Shown: positions 11,901 through 23,907 of the stretch, piece by piece
Position numbering within the stretch: position 1 is the first letter of the stretch
Layout: each line of letters begins with the position of its first letter
Origin: Rotaria macrura
Lineage: Eukaryota; Rotifera; Eurotatoria; Philodinida; Philodinidae
Assembly (NCBI GenBank): GCA_900239685.1
Contig: OENT01000021.1
Span: 62,001-126,000, forward strand
Length of the DNA: 64,000 nt
Direction of reading: 5' to 3'
The notes under the pieces: generated by a model
What the model was told of the DNA's origin: nothing
Databases searched by the model: none
Seen by the model: only the letters and a program-made list of their open reading frames with translations
Position numbers and translations under genes: made by a program

Positions 11901-14900
11901 AGTTTCAAAAAAGGGAAAAAATTTAACATAAATGTTGCATTGAATGAACATCGCAAATGTCTAGCTTTACAAAATCTCTCTAACGAGGGAACCTCCCCAT
12001 GTGTCAAATAGATTTTGAGCTCATCTTTTCTTTTGTTCATAGGTAAGGGACCATGAGTTTAACACAACCCTAAGTTGGTTTACTTGCCTGGGCCTTTGGG
12101 ACTGAGTTATCACTGTTATAGCGAATTTTCGACCTTCGGTGCTGACGGACCGGATACATGAAATCAACAAACTTCGATTTCACATTTCTTCCATAGATAG
12201 CTATCGTAATCACTAGAATACTTTTAAAACCTCAGCTCGTTCGAATGAACTCTTCTTCAGATATTGAATTTTTAAAAAACTGGCCATTTGCAATAAAAAT
12301 CAACTAAATGACCGTGTTGTGAAAATTCAATATCTTAAAAAGGGTTCATTCGAATGAGCCCGATTTTAAAGGCATTCTAGTGATTCCGATAGCTATTTAT
12401 GGAAGAAATGTGAAATCGAAGTTTGTTGATTTCATGTATCCGGTCCGTCGGCACCGAAGGTCGAAAATTCGCTATAACAGTGATAACTCAGTCCCAAAGG
12501 CCCAGGCAAGTAAACCAACTTAGGGTTGTGTTAAACTCATGGTCCCTTACCTATGAACAAAAGAAAAGATGAGCTCAAAATCTATTTGACACATGGGGAG
12601 GTTCCCTCGTTAGAGAGATTAACAAGGTCGAGAAATTACCGATACGACTTAAAATAGTCACTAGAATCTTTCATAGATCAAAAATTGTACTATGAAACAT
12701 CGAAGTTATTCGATAATTTTGTGAAGTTCACAACATGTTCGTAACAGAGCAATGTCGTGATTATAATTTTCGAATCAATGTCTTGCATCTTTTCCTTCAC
12801 GAGAGCAAGAAAACAGAGCAAGACGACGAGTACTGCTTAGTTTTTTTTACATAATAAACGACTATCGTAAGAATCGTAAGTTATTTTCAGGTATCACCAG
12901 TGAACATAATTAAAAGTCAAAACAGAGCATGAATGCTAAAATCTAGGCAATCCTTTGAATAAACCTACGAATTAGTTGTAATCGAAATGATTAGAATACG
13001 CTTGTCTAATAAACATTAACAATGAACTCATGAACTAGTTAAGTTATTAAATTAAAAATATACGCTGAGAAAAAAATAGAAAAAATAATAACAGATTAGA
13101 TATGACCTATAGTACTTTTTTATTCTACCAAGATATATATATATATATATAGACTATTAATTCTGTCCACAATGATTAATCATCCGTACAAAATAACAGT
13201 AAAAGAAATATACGTTCTAAATCTTACGATGAATGATTTTTGACCAATTAAAGCTTTCATTCAAAGAGATCATGTGCATCGTGCAACTCTTTATAGGCCA
13301 TAAATACCTCGAGACGATACAAGATTATTGGTTATTTCGTTGCGAAAATATTTCATCCAGGTTTTAGACGAATGCCAAGAAATCCTTTGAAGAACATCTC
13401 AAGAATGGAATTTTGATTTGAATTTCAGCAAATAGATATATATGTTAATAAGCATAGCTATATGTAAATTCTTTCCGTCTGTCTATTGTGAGAAGTACTG
13501 GCATGTTTTTTTACAAGTCTCACATATAGTTTCTCTGCAACATCCAGTTAATAGTCTGTAGCACTTTGATTTTTACTGATAATCCATGACAATTTACATG
13601 ACATTCATTGTTGGGAGTCAAAAAAATCCTTAGTCCCTCAGGAGCAACATTTAGTAAACTATATCAATGGAAGTTACGAAAATGCATCAAAAACACCAAG
13701 CTAACAATAAAATAACTCATACCTTTATATTGATAGGTTCGTATGATGTTCGATGATATAATACGTTTTTTAATGGTATTTCTATTTCTACTCGCACCGT
13801 ATGCATTTGTCTTCTATGCTGTTTTCGGGGGTCAACAAGTACTGCATAGTGATTATGAGAAATCGTCTGAAATCTGTGAATATGCATTACTTCATTGTTC
13901 AATATATGAATTACAAATTCCTTACGATGGAACTCCAGATTCATACAGAAATTCCGGTCAATATATATTCAATAGTTCATTAGCCGACCTCGATGAAGAA
14001 AAATGTCTCAATGCCACATCTTCATGTCGTTTAATTCAACCGAATGGTTTTGAAACGTTTTATTCATTATTATTTTCAATATTTCGTATAGCATTAGTAG
14101 ATGATAGTAAGACTTTTGCATACTTTGTAGAAAAAAGAACAGAAAAGAAAATCTATTTTGTTTCTTTTTCTCTTTAGTTCCAATTGATTCGTTTACAGCA
14201 ATCGATCGTTATTTCGCCTCATTTGTTTGTGGTACATACTTATTGTTTACTGCAATACTATCTATTAATATATTTATTGGTCTTATATCAAATGCTTTAC
14301 AAACTGACGCATTCTCAACTGTTGAAGCACGTTTTCTTCTTGAACGTGTCGAAGTTATTTTAAACTATGAATGGCGCTTATCAAAACGTAAGCGTTCACA
14401 GATTCAAGAACTGATTCATCGTTATTGTTGTCCGCTGCAACTGCATTGGAAAGATATCAATTTCGATGTCAATGGACAATCACGTGAAGAACAACAATCA
14501 AAAGCATTACTCAATTTTCGGCAAACAATCGATAAACAAAATCTACAATTCGATACATTTCGTATACAATTACAACAGAAATTAAACAATATTGATACAA
14601 CATTAAATAAGATACAATCAACTTCAAAACCACTATCATTAACTGATGCAACAATGAAAAAGTCACAATCAAATACGCCAATTCCATCAAGACGACCATC
14701 GATGCATACAACTGGTGCAGAACAATTAAATATACCTCAGCATGGCATATTGTCTACAACAGCAAACAATCAAGTTGCACTACTCGAGGAAATAACTCGA
14801 TTACGAGAATTAATCGAAGAAAAACTTTCTGGACAAGTGGAACAATTACCAGTGACTAGTTCTGCTAGTGTTAGTTCACCAACTCGTCAATCCACCGCAG

Positions 14901-15157
14901 TTATATCACCTCGTCAGTCTGCGACACACATACCACCCCGTCAACAATTATTTGTAGATACACGCGCTCTCTTGCCTGTTCACCCGATTGAATCTCATGG
15001 CCAAGCTTATTCACAAGATTTAAGCGAACGCGTAACCGATCTGCAATTAGCTGTCAATCGTCTTCATCAAGATGTTACTGCTATTCGACAAGTCATTGAA
15101 CGTATGTCACCATTGTCTGCTAGTCTTATCCTTGGCAGAACCGCAGGACTAAAATAA
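2945..15157 (+). CDS. TRPA-like ankyrin-repeat cation channel
   Basis: Nine exons join in frame: 2945-3447, 5839-5934, 5992-7164, 8333-8740, 9669-10161, 10221-10299, 10626-11897, 13737-14106 and 14178-15157. From the first in-frame ATG (3027) they give about 1763 residues. The N-terminal half is a long ankyrin array (repeats such as GNTPLHLIARDDN, GRTPLHECVENIN, GQTPLHDAV), followed by a cysteine cluster near residue 786. The channel part follows. S1 is near residue 1000 (FYIGMALEVLFLISW), then S2, an S2-S3 loop of about 190 residues rich in S, T, P and basic residues, S3, S4 and S5. The pore segment is FYSLLFSIFRIALVDD and S6 is LLFTAILSINIFIGLIS. The cytoplasmic tail has heptad-like stretches that could form a coiled coil. 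Ankyrin-plus-six-helix layout and the S1-proximal HPLIKGLIKWKW block fit TRPA, whose members gate cations in response to noxious, thermal or mechanical stimuli. TRPV or TRPN affinity cannot be excluded. A further 5' exon is possible because 2945 follows a good acceptor. Confidence 0.85.
3448..5838 (+). other. Large first intron (2.4 kb) of the TRPA-like gene
   Basis: Starts GTATTT after the codon-1 base of an alanine and ends TTTTAG. The split reconstitutes GWTAAHYALQTRN, a canonical ankyrin helix, which supports the junction. No coding sequence, hairpin element or RNA gene was recognised inside. Its size contrasts with the 40-60 base introns typical of this window. Confidence 0.7.
7165..8332 (+). 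other. Introns between ankyrin exons of the TRPA-like gene
   Basis: This 1.17 kb intron and the next one (8741-9668) separate ankyrin-coding exons. Both begin GTA or GTAAAA and end TAG, and both interrupt the first base of a codon, as the introns at 3448 and 5935 also do. Such repeated phase-1 introns are a plain feature of expanded repeat proteins. I saw nothing else in them. Confidence 0.6.
11973..12620. mobile_element. Long fold-back (inverted-repeat) element in an intron
   Basis: Two near-perfect inverted arms of roughly 300 bases (11973 to about 12273 and about 12317 to 12620) flank a short spacer. The ends read AATCTCTCTAACGAGGGAAC and its complement. It lies in the intron between exons 7 and 8 of the TRPA-like gene (11898-13736) and encodes nothing recognisable, so it is a non-autonomous fold-back or MITE-like element. 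No clear target duplication is seen; the short ACAA on both sides may be one. The arms are so similar that the insertion is probably recent or maintained by gene conversion. Confidence 0.85.
13131..13152. repeat. AT dinucleotide microsatellite
   Basis: About ten AT units lie within the intron between exons 7 and 8 of the TRPA-like gene, downstream of the fold-back element. Confidence 0.8.
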
Positions 15158-16634
15158 GCTAGTTGTTTTTTCTTTGTTTGTATGTGGTTGAGTTTTCTTT
15201 TTCAACATAAATTTAAACAAGTTAGCGTGTGCGTGTGTAACTTTATAGATAAATATGTTTGACTTGTTCCAAACTTCAAACAAACTTTGGAATACATTTA
15301 CTTTGCCCAATGAGATTGTGTTTTTTTCTTTGAATCTACCTAGGATTGACCAAAATAAAACCTGGAAATTCGAAAGACGATTTGTTTTTATTGCATCTTG
15401 TTATATGTTGAAAATATTTAAAATAATTCTTTCTAGAGTTATAAGCGAAGATTTGGTATAAAAAATTGAGTTGCTGTTTTACAATGCTCATCAATTTTTT
15501 ATTTCAGATGATAGAAATGACTTTTTTTTATGACAAAATATATGTTAAGAAGAAATGTTTTTTCGATTAGTATTTTCAGTTTCTTAAACTTCCTTCTGAC
15601 GACTCAAACGCACCGCATATAGGCTACTTTGAAAAACTCATGGAATTTAACTGAGATCTCTAAAACTTAATTGTTTAGAACAATAAAATATATTTCCTGC
15701 TGATTATTTTGATGAATAATCTTTCTCTCATTGAACTGTACAAATATGATTATTACCGAACATTAAATCAGAAGATATGGACATAGATAATCATTCCATC
15801 ATACACGATTTCACACAACACAGTAAAAGTATTGTTGAACAGAACAAGTATTTTCTCTGCATCGCTCTTATTTAAAAATATTTCTGTCATCTGCCATAAT
15901 AAAAAAAAATTGATTTGCATTACAAGACAAATATTCAATGATTTGTGCCAAACTATCCGGTCGTTTTTTACTTGCTTTATTCGATGCATAAGCAATATAT
16001 ATATATGATCGTTACACGACAAAGGTAGATGTCGTCATGTGATGAATATTTGATATATCACACAATGATCTATTTTTCTGTCAAATGTCATCGTAGTCAT
16101 TTCAAAATCTCTATTTTTATACGAATGTGCAGTACAATTACGAAACTTACTGAACAGGAGTTTATCATTGGTTTCATTGGCTGAGCTATGATATCCACGT
16201 TTATTTCCTCAAAAACAACTATTCAGGCGTATCTTTGGTGATCATTTGACATCGTTGAGTTTTACTCAAAAATACATTCATTCATTTTTTTCCGATGTTC
16301 TGAACAGAGTTTCGTCTCTGTTTAGCATATTTACATGTTAAACTGAAAAGTTTCAAAATTTTATCATTATTCGTCTTATATTTTCATGTCATATAAATCT
16401 CTCATGTCAAAGAAAGTTATAAAAATGATCATAGTGAAGTATGTGGCATGGCACATTTTCATTCGTTAGAGAAATAGAACGTATCGTTGAATCTTTAGTA
16501 TGAATTTCTTTGCTCGTTTTCATTTTTTATTTATAAAGATGAAATTGAATTAGAAAAAAAGGAGACAAAACCAAATTATACGTAAGAATATTGGATTATT
16601 TAAACAAGGACCGAAGTTCAAGCATGATTTTATT
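15158..16634. other. Convergent 3' intergenic region
   Basis: Lies between the stop of the TRPA-like gene (+) and the stop of the neuropeptide-like gene (-). AATAAA-type signals occur at about 15352 and 15680 and could end the channel transcript. No coding exon is supported here. Confidence 0.5.
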
Positions 16635-16949
16635 TCATCGTCCAGAGCGAGATATCCATAATGGCTTTCCATAAAAGCGACTCGCACGTGTACGACGCGA
16701 TAACCATAACGGACTAAGACGAAAGTTTCGATTTGTAATACGCTTTAGAACTGTATTATCATCACTTTCTTCTCCGTCGCCAACTCTTGTCGTAACAATA
16801 GGTAACCTTTCATCGTCAAAACCATTACTATTGGATTCCAAAAAATGTTTATGCTGACGTTCTTGAAAATATCCAGCATCTATTGAAATTGATGTTCCAA
16901 CATAAACAAGTAGAATCAAAATGAATGTTAATATTGAATGAAATATCAT
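16635..16949 (-). CDS. Putative neuropeptide prohormone
   Basis: A single-exon frame of 104 residues. Residues 1-23 form a classic signal peptide (basic-free start, hydrophobic core ILTFILILLVYVGTSIS). An acidic spacer follows, then a cationic C-terminus. That end carries two related segments, RNFRLSPLWLS and ASRFYGKPLWISRSGR, separated by a dibasic RR, and the first segment is preceded by KR. The precursor ends Gly-Arg, which after removal of Arg would leave a glycine suitable for C-terminal amidation. The shared FR/FY-x(2)-PLW-[LI]-S core suggests two paralogous peptides from one secreted precursor, as in invertebrate neuropeptide genes. I do not recognise the peptide family. It is transcribed divergently from the TMEM62-like gene, about 580 bases away. 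An alternative is a small secreted antimicrobial peptide, given the basic tail. Confidence 0.65.
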   Translation of the reverse strand: MIFHSILTFILILLVYVGTSISIDAGYFQERQHKHFLESNSNGFDDERLPIVTTRVGDGEESDDNTVLKRITNRNFRLSPLWLSRRTRASRFYGKPLWISRSGR

Positions 16950-17530
16950 GTTTAGACGAAAAATAATAGAAGTTAGTAATGAGAAAAACTCAGATTATAC
17001 TTAATATTCAGAAGACTTGGAAAGTACGGTTTATATTTGCTAGTTTAGAGAGCGCACAATGAATGGAGAGAAGAAAGAGAAGTAAGCCAATGAATAGTCA
17101 ATAGGCTGATGAAAATATTCTGTTTTTCCAATTAATACTCTTTCATCTGCAGACATGAGAAGATGAGAAACAAAAAGTACTACCAAATACATATCCAACT
17201 AACAAATCACATAAGACAAAAAAAATACCCTGAAACTACAGACTGTTATTAAACTTATCGTTAGAGAAAGATCAAGCAAACATTCATCACATTGTTATAA
17301 TGTCTTAAATTCAAAGAAAGATTTCAGTTGGAAAAAAAATTACGCAAATCAAAGAGGAAATAGCATGTTTATTGTTGAATCATATACGTAAAAGCTAACA
17401 CTAATCGATGTAAAATCCAATTCGATGATTTGTAAAGTAGGAAAAGAGATAGATGTTCCACGAACGAATTTCATTAATCTATACTATATAAGTACGATCG
17501 ATAATATTTTCTAGATTCAAACCACTCCAA
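16950..17530. promoter_or_regulatory. Divergent intergenic region with a TATA-like motif
   Basis: The only spacer between two genes transcribed away from each other, so both promoters should lie here. TATATAAG at 17485-17492 sits about 40 bases before the ATG at 17531 and could serve the plus-strand gene. No other motif stands out. Confidence 0.3.
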
Positions 17531-20500
17531 ATGACTGTTTCATTTGTCTATTTTTTATTTCTTTTTTTTATTCAAATACAACAATTTAATTCTTTAAATA
17601 ATTCACCGTCGGATGAATATCTTGGCAGTACGGGCAAACATTTATTCCATTTTGTTCATGTAAATACAGTGTCGATTTTTTATTTTCTTGTGATTCAAGT
17701 TGTTTGTCATAAACAAATGATTCCATTATTGAATTAGATCACAGACATACATATTACGCATTTCGGCCATGCTGATCGTATGGAACAATTCGAACGATTT
17801 TGTAATGAAATTATAAAATCATTGATTAAACCACAAGTTACTGTTGTATCAGGTCATTATAACTAAGAAAATAGAGTGTCGTAACTATTTAATAAAAAAA
17901 ACACTTATAAACAATACATCTTATGCATTCTATAGGGGATTTAACACATAATCGTGATCCAGGATTTGCATCTGAGCAATATGAACAAGAATGGAGTATC
18001 TATAAAAATATTCTAACTCGAACTAATGTTACGAAATATACAACATGGCTTGATACAAGAGGAAATCATGGTAAAATCAAATTTAACTTTCGAATTTCTT
18101 TAGAAAGCAAAATATAACCTTTCCCCTATTACTAACAGACGTATTTATGGATCCAGATCCAGAATCAAGCAAAAGTCTTTATCGGTATTGAATTCACATT
18201 TTTTCTTCAAAACTTCTATGAACAAAAACTTTCTTCTTTCAGTATCTATTCTCATCAAGGCGTTTTACATAAAAGTTCATATCAATATACGTTAACAACC
18301 AATGATAGCGACACATATTCGTTTGTTGGCATTGATATGTGCCCAAGACCGGGTTCTGGACGCCCGTTTAATTTTCTCGGTCATGTATCAGAAGTATGTA
18401 AGAAAGAGAAAGGCCAAATGATGAACAAATTTTTATAATTCTATTGAATTCTTATATATGTTTGATTTCAGGAAGAAATGAATAATATAAAAAATATAAC
18501 TGAACAAACACAACATTCTAATGCAACAATATTTTTCGGTCATTATCCTTTATCATTTACTTATTCAAAAGGATTAAATGAATTAATGCGCAATGGTATT
18601 GTCTATTTGAACGGTCATCTTCATTCTGGTATTAAACATTTGTATGCTCGACACACTGATGGATTGCTTGAACTTGAATTAGGAGATTGGAAAGATAACA
18701 GACGGTAAATATTTATGAGTTACTTAAAAAGTAATTAGCTGTATCGATCGTAAAATCTGTCTTCCATTAAAGAGCATTGGTAAAGTTTCAATTGTTCATT
18801 TCATGTCTGCTAGAAGTACGCGACTTTCTAGTATCGTTCATATCAATCTTTAAAAGCATCATTATTATTCTTAGGATATAATCATTTCTTTCTATTTCTT
18901 TTATTTATACATAAAGATTTCGTATACTCACAATTGATTCTGGCTTATTATCATTCGAAGATGTTCGTTTCGATCAACCAATTTATACTGTTATATCAAA
19001 TCCTAAAGCAGCTATATTTAAAACATATAGAGAACCACTTTATCGCTTAAGTCAAAGTACACATATTCGGTAATCTACTATTAATTCATAAAATTTGAAA
19101 TATGAAATTTGTTTTCGTTAAAGAATCGTTATTTTCTCTAAATGGCCCATCGTTGATGTAAGTGTTTCTATCGATGGAAAACATTTGGGTCATGCAGTGC
19201 AATCGATTGATAATGAACATCTATATGTATTATCATGGAATGCAAGTTTATATAATGATGATCACCTTCATACAATCTCAGTTGAAGTTAAGGATAACCA
19301 AAACCATATAATCAAAACTGACAAAGAATTTTCTCTTTCAACAACAATCACAACAGTATGGAATCAATCACGACTTCTTTTATTAGTCCATTGGCCAACT
19401 TTTGTAAAAAAACCAAACGAGTACTTTTTTTCTTCGTGAAAAAGAATATTTTTGATATCTTTTCTAGGGTATTATTGTGATCGTCGGAATTTTATCTTTA
19501 TATATTATGATTTTAATGTTTTTTCGACATCGAGCTAAACGAATGATAGGTACGTAGATAACGATAGCTTGAATTTCGATACGAATAAGAATGAAATGAC
19601 GCTCATTATTGAACGCAGATGTTCACACGATGATTTTCTGTAAATTAGTCTTTTTTCCAATGAATAATATCACTAATTGCTCGATCAATATTAGGTCAAG
19701 AAGTGCAAGGCAATTGCGCAAATGTTAACAAATCAACTAACTGCTCTGTCGATAACAGGCAATTATCGATAAAGTTTCTATAAGTATGAGATGGTTAAAC
19801 AGGCTATTTGCTCGCTATTATAATTTGTTTTGATACGTTTTCTATTAGACGTCTTGTTTAAGTCATTACTAATTACTCATATGAATGAATCTTCGGTGTT
19901 GGAAAGTAGTATCCATGCAAATTTTTCACATCTCTTTTCCTTCTGCAATATTTTTCTAAGCATAAAAGTGCTGCAAAATGAACCGAACTGACCTCTAATT
20001 TTACTTGAATTTATCACTTGTCATTATTATGACTGTCCAAATTCTTGATATCCTATCGTTTCAATTATATCTGATTCTATGTGTATTCATTCAAATATCT
20101 TTTCTGTAAGAACAGTTTATGTTACTCAAGACATGTTGCTAGCATATATTAATAATATACCCACTGATGCCATCGGTCCATGCTTAATATCTATAAGTCG
20201 ATCAGCAGAAATGATTGATATTTTCATTATGTATTTTGACTAATGGATGCCATAGTAATGCTAATGTACAAATGAAGATTTGAGTTGCCAAGTTTCGATG
20301 GAAACATAATTATGAATAGAAGATTTATAAACTGACTCAATCGACAGACTTAACAAAAACCATATGCCGACAAGGAGTCACAGTAATCGATAATCGAATA
20401 AATACTATGATATTATTAGTTTAGTTTGTGTATTCCGAAGAATATATTTACAAAAAGATTCTATCGAAACAAATGCATTTATGCACTAAAAAGAAATTAT

Positions 20501-21414
20501 TTTGAAAACTTTTTATAGAACAAAATCGATTTGCTACTAATCAACAAGATTAAAAATAAAAACGAATCAATTTTAAAAACATTCTTCGAACGATCTAGTA
20601 AAACTCTTGAATTTCTTATATCATAATATGTTGAAATTCCCTTTAATAATTTTAATCTTTTAGAATGCTATGGTGTATTTTTTACTGTATGGAATATGAT
20701 TCGCTTACGAATGATGCTTCTATGTTCGATTGATTTACTCTATTATTCATTATTTGGTTTAGCATTGTATCATTTTATTGGTATAATAGTTGATTCTCGC
20801 AATCAAATTGATAATTATCTTTTTCTGTTTCGATCAAAGGTCCATGGTATATCGGATATCTAACCGACGGTCATATTGGCGCTATTTTTTTATGGGGTAC
20901 AATTCTGAGAGGAATGTATCTTCCGCCAGATCTGCAAACATTCATGGGAACCATTCAAGTAATTAAATTGACAAATAGAATAAACCGTAAAGTCTTGTTT
21001 TTTTAGTTAGTTCTATTTCTATTTCCATTAACATTATGCTTGTGTTCATCATGTTATTATCGTTACATTCAACTTGAATCAAGCATGAATCTTACTGAAT
21101 CACAGTGTAATCGAGTGATGCGAATGTTAACTGTTTATCTCATCTTTGGTTATACAATTGTATTCGTTTTATTTTGGTCATATATGACAACAGCATCCTA
21201 TGCATTGGCATTATTCATATCACCATTCGGTGTTATGTTAGCTGTGTTCTCATCATTTCTCTATGTCAAATCGCAACGTTTGAAAATGGAAGATTTCAAG
21301 CTTCGATCGATATCTATTGAATCTAATGATGATTCAATGAGTGAAAACACTATTGAAATTGAGGATCAACAGCCGACTGTAACAGGTAGACGGACTGGAA
21401 TAAAAGATCATTAA
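17531..21414 (+). CDS. TMEM62: TMEM62-like membrane metallophosphoesterase
   Basis: Twelve exons join in frame to 655 residues, close to the length of vertebrate TMEM62. They are 17531-17659, 17738-17852, 17936-18070, 18139-18184, 18243-18393, 18472-18704, 18917-19069, 19124-19403, 19468-19549, 20664-20780, 20840-20958 and 21007-21414. The protein starts with a signal peptide (VSFVYFLFLFFIQIQQF). A calcineurin-like phosphoesterase domain follows with metal-binding motifs TDIHITHFG, SGDLTHNRD, RGNHD, FGHYP and NGHLHSG. A beta-rich luminal region leads to several membrane helices at the C-terminus (IVIVGILSLYIMILMFF and later helices in exons 10-12) and a charged tail. All metal ligands of the family are present, so the enzyme looks active, facing the lumen or outside. 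The substrate of TMEM62 proteins is not known to me. Exon borders are supported by exact frame continuity across all eleven introns. Confidence 0.92.
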
Positions 21415-23400
21415 TAAATAAATAGATAAATAAATAAATATTCGATTAAAATAGATCCAATGGAAAGACAAATCGTTTGATGGATTTTATAAATACAAAT
21501 CATCGACCTTTATATTAATTCATTCAGTATTTCTGTTCTTTTAAAAATTCAATCTCTCTTTCAGCTATGCACGCTTCAAAATACTCAATAAATATATTTT
21601 GGTCCTAGCTTTTCAAATCAGTACTAATGATAAAAAAACTATTTTTCCATACTAATCAACAAAGAATATGAAACATCGCCAAACTACAAATAATCCTAAC
21701 CATCGGAAAAAGAAGCTACTCGGCAGATTGTCAAGTGATTAGTAATAGAAAAAATTGTCCACATTATTGTTTTCTACACATCTCGATATTGAATAAAAAT
21801 CGATATTTCTTTTCGAGATGGTTTGATCAAAAGTCGTCCATAATCAATAATCAACATATAGAGTAATTGGTTTCTCGAACTTGTGTGCTTGACGTTTCCG
21901 TCAAATAAATCCTATCATTCACTACTTGATAAATTCACATATTCTCCATTCTCTTCTATTGAGTCATAGGCTGTGTAATGTTGCTACACTATAATGAATT
22001 AATTAGAATGAACGTAGGTTTTTTGTTCAAAAAAGTTGGCTTAGTCACCTGTTCGTTTTCATCATGAAACTTATCTATCGTTATCAATAAATCAATTATA
22101 CTTCAACACTCATGTTTGCCTCTATTCAGATTTGCTTTGGAGATGATGCTGATAACACGAGTTTTGTTTATATTCAACGAAAAATGATTGGAAAACTAAA
22201 TTAACTGATTTTATACTCGATTGACAATTGTTTTATGGGTTTAAATTCGTTTATGAATGTTAATAGAACATGAATAAGTAAATCAAAGGAAAGTTTCTTC
22301 CTTCGGAGAGGATAATTAACAAGAGAAATGATCAATCGAACAATAAAGTTTTGCAATCATACACTGAATTTAATTCCACATGGTACTTATAAATTTAAGA
22401 AAAAGTCATTATTTAAAAACAGATTCATTCTCTAAACGCTAGAGTGATTGTTCACCGAAACATACTGCATTGATTTCATACTAATGAACGTCTCAATATT
22501 TGAATTTTTTGACATCGGAATCTCTGACCAGAGAATCTCTCATGATCATAGCTTCTTAAGCATAGGTTTTGCCGTTGAATGATAAAATTGTTCTATCATA
22601 CATATTTTTTAACTGAATATAGTTCGTTCCTGTTATTTCAATCTTATCTATTCAAATTGTCTTCTTGCCTTAAGAATATTCTCAATGTGCGAATCAACCA
22701 ATGCTAAGTTCATTTGCATAAATAGTCTTGGAATTGAACTCTTCTTCGACTTCAGACTTGTTCGTGCTAATTAATTGACTATTTCTTAATATTAAAAAAA
22801 TTCCGCTCTTGAATCGATTTGTATTGTACACTGGTAAAACGCACTAAATAACATCAGTTAAATACAGATAGGTTTTTTTTGAAAATTCTTCTGTATAACT
22901 CATTTGTACCATCCAATATTGTAAATCAATCAAAATCATACATTCAAATACACTATTTCCCAATTGATCTACATCGAACAGTAGAAAATTTGTTTAAATT
23001 TTTCAGAATTCCTTCAATACTCGTGACGTTTCGTAGAAAGTATGAAAAAAATACAATAATAACATGAATCTGTATACGATATTAAAATACGACTACTTAA
23101 ATGCACTTACAGATGTGATTATTTGACTGGACTATTCAGTACTTTAACAATCTCAACAATAGCGAACCAGTATCCCAGAGGACTGTCATACATCAACATC
23201 TGACATTACGTATCGTTTCGGTTGAACGTGTCGCAAAATCGGGAAGCAAATAAAATGATGGTTGATTACGGATTTTCTATTCTTCACTTCGAAATAATTT
23301 TTCTATGAATCTTTGTAATATTTATTTGACATTATTCTTCTTCATTATTTTCTACTGTTATTTGTACATCGAATTCACCACATGGTAATTAAATTACAGA
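21415..23400. other. Intergenic region, no gene recognised
   Basis: Begins with overlapping AATAAATA repeats (about 21412-21441) that probably contain the poly(A) signal of the TMEM62-like gene. The rest is AT-rich and I see no supported exon. Confidence 0.5.
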
Positions 23401-23403
23401 CAA

Positions 23404-23570
23404 ATACAAATTATTTCCTTCTCTAAGTTAGATTCTTTGCGTTAATGTAAACGATCTTCAGTTTTTTCTTCACTGATCTGTTTCTAGATCGTTGTGTGAT
23501 CTTGTCGCAGCATTCATCATCAGGAATCAAATCTATTTTTGATGGATTACGAATTTGTTTTCGACTGCGG
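23404..23570 (-). other. Coding-like stretch of unknown status
   Basis: Read on the minus strand, the stretch after a possible acceptor (GCCGCAG) stays open for about 50 codons. It is rich in charged residues: RKQIRNPSKIDLIPDDECC, then a basic run RSRNRSVKKKLK, then a stop. It could be a last exon, but I found no joining exon. The opposite strand is also open over part of the region (23539-23808). It may equally be a relic or chance. Confidence 0.2.
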
Positions 23571-23907
23571 CGTTTTAATCATCCAATCAAAATTAAACAT
23601 ATGTGTATATCACCCACTTGATGTGTCAATGGGCGATAAAAAGAAATTTATTCACTGTGTTTTTGCATATGTGACTTTGCTTGATATTGATTTAATCAAT
23701 AATGCTTATCAATTAGATGAGTCTATTGATGATTCACAATTTCAAGTAGTATATTTCATACGGTTACACTACTCAATAGTGTTTTATAAGCAGTATCCCA
23801 ATCGTTAACAAATTCATTCGAATGAATTCGATTCAATCTTTATTGAACATGCAAGAACATTAGTCTGACTTGAAGACAATTAGAACGAGCCTGTACTGTG
23901 TTTTCCT

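Noticed and set aside
11891..12011. Extension of TRPA-like exon 7 past position 11897
   Set aside because: TTATG|GTAAGT is a strong donor, and the next exon continues S4-S5 in frame. The extension runs into the fold-back element.
11738..12040. Minus-strand 100-codon open frame
   Set aside because: Overlaps the channel exon in antisense and ends in the fold-back element.
23539..23808. 89-codon plus-strand open frame
   Set aside because: No recognised motif, no splice partner, and the opposite strand is equally coding-like over part of it.
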